Both the position numbers and the translations under genes were made by a program. Below, piece after piece: positions 1 through 5,524 of a stretch of DNA of 6,161 nt. Below the pieces are notes generated by a model. The model saw only the letters and a list, made by a program, of their open reading frames with translations, was not told where the DNA came from and ran no database searches. The stretch is from positions 1,947 through 8,107 of the forward strand of contig DKKP01000237.1 in assembly GCA_002455335.1 (NCBI GenBank), given 5' to 3'. The stretch is from Anaerolineales bacterium UBA6663. Its GTDB lineage: Bacteria; Chloroflexota; Anaerolineae; Anaerolineales; UBA6663. Positions within the stretch are counted from its first letter, which is position 1, and each line of letters begins with the position of its first letter.

Positions 1-539
1 ATCAGGAAAGCGACTCCGGCCCCGACGGCCGTTAGGACCAGCGCCAGCTGCAGGCTGAGCCCAAAGGCGGGGTCGGTGAAACGCTGGCGGATCATCAACA
101 CGGCGGCCAGCACGTTCAGACCGAGCGCGGCCGTGATCGCGGCGCCCATCACCGAGAACAACACCCCGTCGAGCGGCGTGGCGAAGTTGAAGTGGCTGCG
201 CACGCCGCGCACGACCTGCAGCACGATCAGGGCCAGTTCGAGCGTGAAGACCAGGGCGGTGCCCCAGCCGATCGAACTGACGAGGCGGCGGTGGCCCTCG
301 ATGTGGCGGAGCATCCAGGCCAGCGTGATCGCGTACAGGGCGGTCGACAGCGCAAACTTTGCTGGCTTCATCCAGGCCGGCGCACCCGTGATGGTGCGCG
401 GGTCAAGCGCCAGACCGAGCACGGCCACAACCAGCAACAGCAGGCCGCCGAGCGCGGCGGCGATCAGCGGGCTACGGGTCGACCACCACATCGGCGGCTG
501 GGGCGGTGCAGTCTCGCGGGGCAGGGTGACGGTTGTCAT
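1..539 (-). CDS. Uncharacterised multi-span membrane protein (5' part only, runs off left edge)
   Basis: The minus-strand frame is open from an ATG at 539 to the window edge, giving 179 residues without a stop. A strong Shine-Dalgarno GAGGAGG lies 5 bases upstream. After a proline-rich cytoplasmic-looking N-terminus (residues 1-22), hydrophobic segments fall at about 24-46, 62-77, 91-110, 126-150 and 160-179, so at least five spans are present. Polar motifs between them look conserved: WMKPAKF at 56-62 and RGVRSHFNFATPLDG at 111-125. I recall similar arrangements in unnamed bacterial integral membrane proteins, but I know no function and assign none. It has its own promoter region (572-617) sharing an element with the LiaI-like gene at 5198, and a terminator isolates it from the upstream operon. 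That it is a real membrane protein is secure; its role is unknown. Confidence 0.88.
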   Translation of the reverse strand, partial: MTTVTLPRETAPPQPPMWWSTRSPLIAAALGGLLLLVVAVLGLALDPRTITGAPAWMKPAKFALSTALYAITLAWMLRHIEGHRRLVSSIGWGTALVFTLELALIVLQVVRGVRSHFNFATPLDGVLFSVMGAAITAALGLNVLAAVLMIRQRFTDPAFGLSLQLALVLTAVGAGVAFL

Positions 540-571
540 GGGGCCTCCTCAAAGGTCTCGTGTGTGGACCC

Positions 572-577
572 TTTGTA
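572..577 (-). promoter_or_regulatory. Putative -10 hexamer of the left membrane-protein gene
   Basis: On the minus strand the hexamer reads TACAAA, 4 of 6 matches to TATAAT. It lies 10 bases downstream of the proximal TGACC half-site at 588-592. A transcript starting near 565 would have a leader of about 26 bases carrying the Shine-Dalgarno at 543-549. At the usual 17-base spacing the -35 position reads CGGCCA, which does not resemble TTGACA, so an activator is probably needed. The same spacing is found at 5254-5259, which is the main reason to believe it. Confidence 0.5.
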
Positions 578-587
578 GAGCCGGGGA

Positions 588-617
588 GGTCATGTGGCCG
601 AGTGCCGGAGGTCACGG
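588..617 (-). promoter_or_regulatory. Conserved 30-base operator-like element, copy A
   Basis: This element contains two direct TGACC half-sites on the minus strand (plus-strand GGTCA at 588-592 and 610-614), spaced 22 bases apart, i.e. about two helical turns. A GCACTCG core lies between them. It matches the element at 5270-5299 at 24 of 30 positions, with identical ends and differences only at positions 10-11 and 19-22. Both copies lie upstream of membrane-protein genes at the same distance from a -10-like hexamer. I infer a binding site for a transcriptional activator, perhaps a LuxR/NarL-type response regulator. The regulator class is inference only. Confidence 0.65.
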
Positions 618-638
618 CGTGAGGCACGCGTTGGTTAG

Positions 639-671
639 AAAAACGAGGCCAGTTGGCCAAAGGCGTTTTTT
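639..671 (-). terminator. Probable rho-independent terminator after the ABC exporter/reductase operon
   Basis: About 50 bases past the reductase stop codon, an inverted repeat has outer arms AAAAACG (639-645) and CGTTTTT (664-670). An inner GGCC stem with an AACT loop (minus strand, 647-658) lies between them. An asymmetric internal loop separates the two stems. On the minus strand the structure ends in a T run, and on the plus strand it also ends in T6, so it could act in both directions. It lies just before the promoter element of the next minus-strand gene, where a terminator is expected. The imperfect stem lowers certainty. Confidence 0.55.
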
Positions 672-720
672 GAATGGCATTTGTTTGCAGAGAATCGTGA
701 TGGACCTGTCAGGTCAAAGG

Positions 721-1104
721 TTAGAATCGCCCCAGCGCGAGCGTCACGACCACGCTCTCCGGCGCCAGCGCAGCCGCACGCTCGGCCGTGAACAGCGGCG
801 CATAGATCCGCCGGATCTCGGCCGCCACGGCCTCGTCCGGGTCGGTCAGCACCTCGGCCGCGGCAGCAACTGACCGCCCTTCGAGCCAGAGCGTGACAGG
901 CGCACCGCCCTGCAGGTTGCGCCACCACAATCGACTGCGCCGCGTCACAAAGGCCAGGGTGTCGCCCTCGCGCCTGTACTGCACGGGCGTGCTGTACATC
1001 GCGCCGCTTCTGCGGCCCGTGAACGTCACGATCACGTACGCGCCGCTCATCAGCGGGTGCAGGGGCGAACGCAGGATCGCGGAGACGAGCGGGTTGTACC
1101 ACAT
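721..1104 (-). CDS. Small Ddn-like nitroreductase/deazaflavin-dependent oxidoreductase family protein
   Basis: This gene encodes 127 residues. The pattern GRRSGAMYSTPVQY (30-43) followed by a beta-rich stretch and WWRNLQGG (60-67) is that of the nitroreductase/deazaflavin-dependent (Ddn, split beta-barrel) family. Members bind F420 or a flavin and reduce quinones, nitro compounds or other small molecules. The length is near the family's lower end. No signal peptide or long membrane span is evident, though the N-terminus has amphipathic hydrophobic residues like those that tether Ddn to membranes. The ATG at 1104 is chosen because an AGGGAG ribosome site lies just upstream, overlapping the end of the permease gene. 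The start is only 9 bases after the permease stop, so the two are almost certainly co-transcribed. Cofactor (F420 versus FMN) and substrate cannot be read from the sequence. It might instead be a flavin-binding paralogue without F420 activity. Confidence 0.82.
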   Translation of the reverse strand: MWYNPLVSAILRSPLHPLMSGAYVIVTFTGRRSGAMYSTPVQYRREGDTLAFVTRRSRLWWRNLQGGAPVTLWLEGRSVAAAAEVLTDPDEAVAAEIRRIYAPLFTAERAAALAPESVVVTLALGRF

Positions 1105-1113
1105 GGCTCCCTC

Positions 1114-2307
1114 TCACTCGAAACGGAAACGCGCCACGCCCACGGCAAAGAACACGGCGGCGAAGCCCAACAGAACCCCGACCTCAGGCAAGACATCGCC
1201 CAGCCCGCCGCCATGCAACACGACGTCGAGCAGGCCCTGCATCGCCCAATAGGTCGGCAAGACCTGCACGGCCGTCCGCACCGCCTCGGGAAAGAGCTCG
1301 ATCGGATACCAGCACCCGCCCATGAGCGCCATCACCATGCCGAGCATGATCGACAGCCCACCCGCCTGTCGCTCGGAGGTGACGAAGGTGCCCAGCATCG
1401 TGCCGAGCGCACCGGCCGCGAGCGCAGCCGCAATTAGCACCCCACCGAGCGCCAGCGGATCGCGCAACCAATCGATGCGCATCACAAGCGCCCCAAAGGC
1501 CACCAACAGCGCCATCTGAACTAACGCCATCGCCACCTGTCCGCCGATGACGCCCAACAGCGCCGTCCCCCTGCGCGTCGGTGTGACGAACAGGCGACGC
1601 AGCGTGCCCTGCTCGCGCTCAAAGGCGAACAGACCCGAGATCCCAATCAGGGGGATGAACACCCAGGTGATCATCTGGCCAGCGCTCTGGTTGGCCGCCG
1701 GGTCGTAAGCAATCGGATCGCTCGTCGCGCCATAGGCCGTGGTCAGGCGCGTTGGCGCATCGGCCAGCAGGTCGCCGGCCTTCGTCCGGGCGGCGTCGAA
1801 CAGCGCCTGACGTTCGGCGGCATCGACAAAGGCGCGCAACGTCTCGGCGCGAGCCGTGATGACCGTCGCGGCCTCGATCGACTGGCCGGCGCGCAATGCC
1901 GCAGCATTGATGGCTTGCTCGATGGCGAGGCCGTTGATCTCATTGGCGGCTGCGCGCAGCTCGAGTGTTTGATCCTTGCCGTCGGACGAGAAGCCCACGG
2001 GGATCACCAGCACCGCCGCCACGTCTTTGGCATCCAGCGCCGCGTCGGCTGCGGCCTCGTCCATCACCGTTACGCGCACTGTCGGCGATGACTCAAGCGC
2101 GGTGCGCAGCTCGAGGGCCAGTGAGGTGCCGGCGCGATCGACCAAGGCCAAAGGCAGACGCCCGTCACCCTCCCCTGCGCCGCCACCCAGCCCGCCGCCA
2201 AGCAGGAACGTGAACACCACGGGCAGGACGATGAAGAACAGAAGCTCGGTGCGGCTCGCGAAGCGGAGCAGCGCGTCTTTCCAGGCGATGGCGATGATCT
2301 TGTTCAT
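1114..2307 (-). CDS. ABC-2 type transporter permease (second permease of the exporter)
   Basis: This 397-residue inner-membrane permease is of the ABC-2 (type V exporter) kind. One N-terminal span (about 22-42) is followed by a large extracytoplasmic domain (about 45-210) rich in Ala and acidic residues. About five C-terminal spans follow, roughly at 212-228, 248-276, 286-308, 317-335 and 374-392. After the second span, FEREQGTLRRLFVTP (229-243) is the typical coupling-region motif that contacts the ATPase. Near the C-terminus come WYPIELFP (333-340) and LPTYWAMQGLLDVV (350-363), both characteristic of the family. The start at 2307 is supported by a purine-rich Shine-Dalgarno (GGAGAGAGG, 2316-2324). 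The gene starts 27 bases after the other permease stops. The two permeases share topology but differ clearly in sequence, so a heterodimer is likely. The substrate is unknown; a drug or lipid is typical for the family. Confidence 0.93.
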   Translation of the reverse strand: MNKIIAIAWKDALLRFASRTELLFFIVLPVVFTFLLGGGLGGGAGEGDGRLPLALVDRAGTSLALELRTALESSPTVRVTVMDEAAADAALDAKDVAAVLVIPVGFSSDGKDQTLELRAAANEINGLAIEQAINAAALRAGQSIEAATVITARAETLRAFVDAAERQALFDAARTKAGDLLADAPTRLTTAYGATSDPIAYDPAANQSAGQMITWVFIPLIGISGLFAFEREQGTLRRLFVTPTRRGTALLGVIGGQVAMALVQMALLVAFGALVMRIDWLRDPLALGGVLIAAALAAGALGTMLGTFVTSERQAGGLSIMLGMVMALMGGCWYPIELFPEAVRTAVQVLPTYWAMQGLLDVVLHGGGLGDVLPEVGVLLGFAAVFFAVGVARFRFE

Positions 2308-2334
2308 GATAGCGACCTCTCTCCTCTCTCCCCA

Positions 2335-3564
2335 TTACACCAGCCCACGACGACGGAACGCCACGATCGCGACGCCAAAGAGCGCGGCGGCCATAGCCAG
2401 CAGAGCGCCCAGATCGGGCGCAATCTCCGCGAGGCTCGCGCCTGTGCCGAGGGCGGCAAAACCCTGGATGCCCCAGTAGTTGGGCGTGAGCCAGGCGACC
2501 GGCAGCAACATATCGGGCAACGCGATCTGATTGCCGAGGCTGCCACCCAGGATCCCGAAGATCAACATCAAGGCCGAACCGAGGCCCGAGATCTGCGCCG
2601 GGCTCTGCGCCAGAGCGGCGAGCAACGCCCCCCACCCGGCAGCGCCAGCCGCCGATGCCAGCACAAGGGCGATCACGGCCACCGGTTCGCCCCAGTCGAC
2701 GCCGAAGAGAGCGCCGTTTGCGAGGATCAGGATCGCCACCTGCGCCACACCGATCAGGAAGATGCCAAGCAGCTTGCCACCAAGCACCTCACCGGCGCCG
2801 ATGGGCGCCGCCAACAGGCGCGGCAGCGTGCCGTTCAGTCGTTCCTGGATGATCGTGCGGCCTGCGTTGGTGACCGTGAACATCAGGAACATCAGGGCGA
2901 AGCCCGGAGCGATGATCGTCAAAACATCGAAGGCCTCGGCCGCGCGGCCGCTGACGTCGACGCGACGGATCGTGATCGCCGAGCCCGCCGTCCCGGCCTG
3001 TTGCTCGCCGAACTCGCGCCCGATCGCCTCGGCCTGATCGGGTGTGATCCGCCCGGTCTGCAGCAGTTGTTCGACGGCGACCTGTCCGCTGACCCTTCCG
3101 ACCTCGATCCGGCTGAGCAGGCTCTCGACGATGGATTGCACCACACCGGCGCTGACCGGACGCTCGGGGTTGAGCACCAGCTCGATCGACGGCGCATCGG
3201 CGACGGCCTCAAATATCGCGGTCGAGAACCCGGCCGGGACGATCACGGCCGCCGCAGCCTCGTCGGCATCGATAGCCGCACGTGCGGCAGCCTCATCGGT
3301 CACGGTCTTTGGCTCGAGCAGATCGGCGAGATCGGCTGAGGCAAAGGTCTCCACAAGGACCCGGCCGAGGTCGCCGTCGTCGTTGTTGACCAATACAACA
3401 GGGATCTGGCTCAGACCCGTGCTCGAATCACCCGAGAACCGACCGGTGACCAGGCCGATCCCAACAGTCAGCGCGAACGGCGCCAGCAGCATGAGCAGCA
3501 GGCCGCCCACATCGCGAAACGCCAGGGTGAGATCCTTGAGAGCGATCAGCAGTGACTTAGGCAT
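2335..3564 (-). CDS. ABC-2 type transporter permease (first permease of the exporter)
   Basis: This 409-residue permease has the same plan as its neighbour. It has one N-terminal span (about 19-40), then an extracytoplasmic domain (about 45-212) and a cluster of spans at roughly 214-234, 260-288, 295-318, 326-345 and 384-403. The coupling motif is IIQERLNGTLPRLLAAP (238-254), and LTPNYWGIQGF (359-369) matches the family's conserved C-terminal loop. The start at 3564 gives a normal short cytoplasmic N-terminus (MPKSLLIALKDLTLAFRD). However, no convincing Shine-Dalgarno precedes it, so translation may be weak or coupled to the ATPase, whose stop is 51 bases upstream. It presumably pairs with the permease at 1114-2307 and the ATPase at 3616-4560 to form one exporter. 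Its transported compound cannot be inferred. Confidence 0.93.
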   Translation of the reverse strand: MPKSLLIALKDLTLAFRDVGGLLLMLLAPFALTVGIGLVTGRFSGDSSTGLSQIPVVLVNNDDGDLGRVLVETFASADLADLLEPKTVTDEAAARAAIDADEAAAAVIVPAGFSTAIFEAVADAPSIELVLNPERPVSAGVVQSIVESLLSRIEVGRVSGQVAVEQLLQTGRITPDQAEAIGREFGEQQAGTAGSAITIRRVDVSGRAAEAFDVLTIIAPGFALMFLMFTVTNAGRTIIQERLNGTLPRLLAAPIGAGEVLGGKLLGIFLIGVAQVAILILANGALFGVDWGEPVAVIALVLASAAGAAGWGALLAALAQSPAQISGLGSALMLIFGILGGSLGNQIALPDMLLPVAWLTPNYWGIQGFAALGTGASLAEIAPDLGALLAMAAALFGVAIVAFRRRGLV

Positions 3565-3615
3565 GGTAGTGAGTACTCGATTGGCGCTTGATGGCCGAGA
3601 AATGCAGGAGGAACC

Positions 3616-4560
3616 TCAATCACGGAGCGCCCGGCCTGTGAGATGCAAGAATACCGACTCGAGGTCAGGCTCGGTCACTTCGACGCCACGGATACGGAAG
3701 CCGTTGGCGCTGGCCGCGCCCACGACAGGCGCCAGGGCCTCGGCCGCCGAGGCGACGATGACCGAGACTGTGTGATCCATGGCCGAGGCCTGATCGACGC
3801 CGGGCAAGCCACGCACGACCTCGGCCAGCGCCTGGCTGTTCTGATCGTCACCGATGTGCAGGCTGAGCGTCTCACGTCCGCCGATCTGCTGAGCCAGTTC
3901 GCGCTGCGTGCCGAGCGCGATCATTTTGCCGTGATCGATAATGCCGACGCGATCGGAGAGCTCGGCGGCCTCCTCCATGTAGTGTGTGGTGTAGAGCACG
4001 GCCATGCCCTGCGTGTTGAGCGCCTTGACCGTGTCGAGGATCGCGCGCCGGCTCTGCGGGTCGATGCCCACGGTCGGCTCGTCCATGAACAGCAGCTGCG
4101 GTTCATGTAAGAGGCCGACGCCGATGTTGACGCGCCGCTTCATGCCCCCCGAGTAGGTCTTGATCCGTTCGTTCGCGCGATCGCTCAGGCCGATCTGCTC
4201 GAGCACGGCCGCGATCCGGGTCTTCAACCGCCCGCCGCTCAGGCCATACATCTGACCCCAAAAGGTCAGGTTCTCGCGCGCCGTGAGGTCGTCGTAGAGC
4301 GCGATCTCCTGAGGCACCACGCCGATCCGCTCGCGGACCCGCAGCGAGTCGCGCACGATCGAATGGCCGGCGATGTCGGCGTCACCGGCTGTGGGCGCGA
4401 TCAGGCCAGAGAGCATGGAGATCGTGGTCGTCTTGCCGGCGCCGTTCGGGCCAAGCAGGCTGAAGATCTCGCCGGCCTTGATCTCGAACGATACGCCCTT
4501 GACCGCCTCGTTCTCCCCATACGTCTTGCGCAAGTCGCGCGCTACCAGGATGTTTTTCAT
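3616..4560 (-). CDS. ABC transporter ATP-binding protein of an ABC-2 (DrrA/NodI-like) exporter
   Basis: This 314-residue cytoplasmic ATPase powers the adjacent ABC-2 permeases. All nucleotide-binding motifs are intact: Walker A GPNGAGKT (37-44), Q-loop Gln84, signature YSGGMKRR (136-143), Walker B LLFMDEP (156-162) with catalytic Glu161, D-loop GID (165-167) and switch His193. The C-terminal region from about 222 to 314 is the extra domain common in DrrA/CcmA-type drug-export ATPases. The start is set at 4560 (MKNILVARDLRKTYG) because ABC homology begins there and an AAGGGA ribosome site lies 6 bases upstream. The frame stays open another 231 codons upstream, but that extension is an arginine/histidine-rich shadow of the preceding gene. 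The gene sits 125 bases after the LiaI-like gene and 51 bases before the first permease. Confidence 0.96.
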   Translation of the reverse strand: MKNILVARDLRKTYGENEAVKGVSFEIKAGEIFSLLGPNGAGKTTTISMLSGLIAPTAGDADIAGHSIVRDSLRVRERIGVVPQEIALYDDLTARENLTFWGQMYGLSGGRLKTRIAAVLEQIGLSDRANERIKTYSGGMKRRVNIGVGLLHEPQLLFMDEPTVGIDPQSRRAILDTVKALNTQGMAVLYTTHYMEEAAELSDRVGIIDHGKMIALGTQRELAQQIGGRETLSLHIGDDQNSQALAEVVRGLPGVDQASAMDHTVSVIVASAAEALAPVVGAASANGFRIRGVEVTEPDLESVFLHLTGRALRD

Positions 4561-4618
4561 TCCTTGTCCCTTTGTATCAATTCGGCCGTAGCTGAACTGT
4601 ATCGCTCGGTACGGGCCA

Positions 4619-4646
4619 GGCCCCGGCAGGGTAAGCCCGCCGGGCC
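4619..4646 (-). other. GC-rich imperfect hairpin between the LiaI-like gene and the ATPase gene
   Basis: Inverted arms at 4619-4631 and 4636-4646 form an 11-pair, almost all G-C stem with two single-base bulges and a 4-base loop. No T run follows on either strand, so a classical terminator is unlikely. In the 125-base spacer between two same-strand genes it could be a partial terminator, an RNA processing or stabilising element, or simply chance in GC-rich DNA. Confidence 0.4.
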
Positions 4647-4685
4647 CCGACCCGTTTCGACAACCTGTCGCTCGTGCCGCAGACC

Positions 4686-5198
4686 TTAGGCCCGCCGACG
4701 AAGCAGCGTGCCCAGTCCGATCACGATGAAGATCGCGGGCCAGAACCGGCTGGCCACCTCGAGCGCCTGCTGAGCGCCGGTCAGGCCGAAGAGCGCGGCC
4801 GAGATGAGCGCCATGATGCCACCCGGGATCAGCGGCCAGAGCATGGGCTTGCCAAGGAGCGCCGTGAGCACCGTGATCAGGCCCCAACCGCCCGCGAACG
4901 CCAGCAAGAAGATCCCGCCCTGGGCGGTTTCGGAGAGGGCTGCGCCCCACAGATCGATCGCGATCGCGCCGACGCCAAGCCCGCTCAAGATACCGCCCGG
5001 GATCAACAGCCCCGGCGTGCGTGTGACCAGGCCCCAGGTGAGGAAGATCAGGCCCAGGCCGGGCAGGATCGCGAGGCCGAGCCACTCGAGCGCCAGGTTT
5101 TGCGCAACCAGCAGGAAGACGCCGATGACGATGAAGGCCACGCCGGCGCCGATCTGGCGGAACGTGGTGCTGGGCTGATTCGTGAGGTTCGAGAGCAT
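4686..5198 (-). CDS. LiaI/DUF5668-like small integral membrane protein
   Basis: This gene encodes 170 very hydrophobic residues. After a short polar N-terminus (1-15), membrane spans are visible at about 16-33, 37-58, 62-83, 93-115, 119-138 and 150-165, with a positive tail (LLRRRA). The C-terminal FWPAIFIVIGLGTLLRR resembles the LiaI/LiaF-type transmembrane repeat (DUF5668 kind) of envelope-stress proteins; this is recognition by eye. LIPGGI occurs twice (65-70 and 123-128) in similar contexts, suggesting an internal duplication. The start at 5198 is preferred over the in-frame upstream codon at 5417 because AAAGGAAAA (5204-5212) is well placed. The upstream extension is also arginine-rich and would cover the promoter element at 5254-5299. 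It probably leads the exporter cluster, or acts as a membrane sensor or accessory for it. No enzymatic residues are evident. Confidence 0.85.
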   Translation of the reverse strand: MLSNLTNQPSTTFRQIGAGVAFIVIGVFLLVAQNLALEWLGLAILPGLGLIFLTWGLVTRTPGLLIPGGILSGLGVGAIAIDLWGAALSETAQGGIFLLAFAGGWGLITVLTALLGKPMLWPLIPGGIMALISAALFGLTGAQQALEVASRFWPAIFIVIGLGTLLRRRA

Positions 5199-5216
5199 GA
5201 TCGTTTTCCTTTCGCC

Positions 5217-5239
5217 GCGTCGGGCTACATCGCCGACGC
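5217..5239 (-). promoter_or_regulatory. Perfect 7-bp hairpin in the leader of the LiaI-like gene
   Basis: GCGTCGG (5217-5223) and CCGACGC (5233-5239) are perfect inverted repeats around a 9-base loop. They lie between the predicted transcription start (near 5247) and the ribosome site at 5204-5212. In the mRNA the hairpin would sit about 4 bases upstream of the Shine-Dalgarno, where it could protect the 5' end or modulate initiation. A 10-base direct repeat of CCGCGTCGGG at 5215-5224 and 5262-5271 overlaps this arm. Confidence 0.4.
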
Positions 5240-5253
5240 TGCAGAACGTCCAC

Positions 5254-5259
5254 ACTCTA
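5254..5259 (-). promoter_or_regulatory. Putative -10 hexamer of the LiaI-like gene
   Basis: The minus strand reads TAGAGT, 4 of 6 matches to TATAAT, exactly 10 bases after the proximal TGACC half-site at 5270-5274. This is the same geometry as at 572-577. Transcription would start near 5247, giving a leader of about 49 bases. No good -35 box lies at the expected distance (the position reads CGTGCA). Confidence 0.5.
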
Positions 5260-5269
5260 TCCCGCGTCG

Positions 5270-5299
5270 GGTCATGTGCACGAGTGCTTCCGGTCACGG
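5270..5299 (-). promoter_or_regulatory. Conserved 30-base operator-like element, copy B
   Basis: This is the second copy of the element at 588-617. TGACC half-sites (plus-strand GGTCA at 5270-5274 and 5292-5296) are 22 bases apart around a GCACTCGTGC core, which in this copy is itself an inverted repeat. A further GGTCA at 5303-5307 follows exactly 11 bases on, so the half-sites lie on one face of the helix. The position directly upstream of the -10-like hexamer suggests an activator site for the LiaI-like gene and perhaps the exporter operon behind it. Confidence 0.65.
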
Positions 5300-5472
5300 A
5301 CGGGTCATGGTTTTTCGGTTTTTGCGCCGCAGATTGCGCCGATGACGCGGACAACCTCCTCCGCGACAAGGCAACCGCCGGGCGACCGCGCCGGGCATGT
5401 CGAGCGCGAGCAGGCACGCGTTGTCAGTGCGCTTTTGCCGCGAATCCGGAGTGACAATCCGCCCGTACACAT

Positions 5473-5520
5473 GCCTGACACCTGACGCCCGACGCCTGGC
5501 GCCTGGCGCCTGACGCCTTA
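5473..5520. repeat. Heptanucleotide tandem repeat (GCCTGAC-type, nearly 7 units)
   Basis: Six full 7-base units run from 5473 to 5514: GCCTGAC, ACCTGAC, GCCCGAC, GCCTGGC, GCCTGGC, GCCTGAC. A partial unit follows at 5515-5520. Each full unit differs from the consensus by at most one base. The array ends 2 bases before the murI start codon at 5523, or 11 before the alternative start at 5532, so it occupies the expected promoter or leader. Two GGCGCC palindromes (5498-5503, 5505-5510) lie inside it. It resembles the short heptameric repeats known from cyanobacteria and some other bacteria. Confidence 0.8.
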
Positions 5521-5524
5521 CAAT
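5519..5524 (+). promoter_or_regulatory. Possible -10 box of murI overlapping its first start codon
   Basis: TACAAT matches TATAAT at 5 of 6 positions. If used, transcription would begin near 5531, virtually at the second in-frame ATG (5532), giving a leaderless murI mRNA. The -35 region falls in the heptamer repeat and shows no TTGACA match. Neither ATG has a Shine-Dalgarno, which fits a leaderless start but does not prove it. Confidence 0.35.

Larger units (their letters stand above)
5199..5522. other. Divergent intergenic region between the LiaI-like gene and murI
   Basis: I see no convincing gene in these 324 bases. The minus-strand frame covering much of it encodes an Arg-rich, low-complexity peptide and crosses the promoter elements. 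The right-hand part (5300-5470) shows no clear signal apart from a third GGTCA at 5303-5307. The remainder holds the leader hairpin (5217-5239), the -10-like hexamer (5254-5259), the shared operator element (5270-5299) and the heptamer repeat (5473-5520). Confidence 0.7.

Noticed and set aside
3297..3306. GGTCACGG resembling an operator half-site
   Set aside because: It lies inside the permease coding region, and I saw no partner half-site 22 bases away or -10 hexamer nearby.
3044..3775. 243-codon plus-strand open frame
   Set aside because: It lies antisense to the permease and ATPase genes, is Ser/Arg/Thr/Pro-rich without domain features, and has no promoter. This is typical shadow coding in GC-rich DNA. 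The same applies to the plus-strand frames at 76-873, 1976-2479 and 4674-5345.
4561..5253. In-frame 231-codon upstream extension of the ABC ATPase
   Set aside because: It is Arg/His/Gly-rich with no membrane or ABC homology, overlaps the LiaI-like gene on the same strand in another frame, and a ribosome site plus ABC homology begin at 4560. It is a GC-driven open frame.
5199..5417. Upstream start (5417) for the LiaI-like gene
   Set aside because: The extra 73 residues are Arg/Ser-rich, and they would run through the conserved operator and -10 elements. The ATG at 5198 has a good Shine-Dalgarno.
5473..5520. Heptamer array as a CRISPR
   Set aside because: The units are 7 bases with no spacers, so this is a simple tandem repeat.
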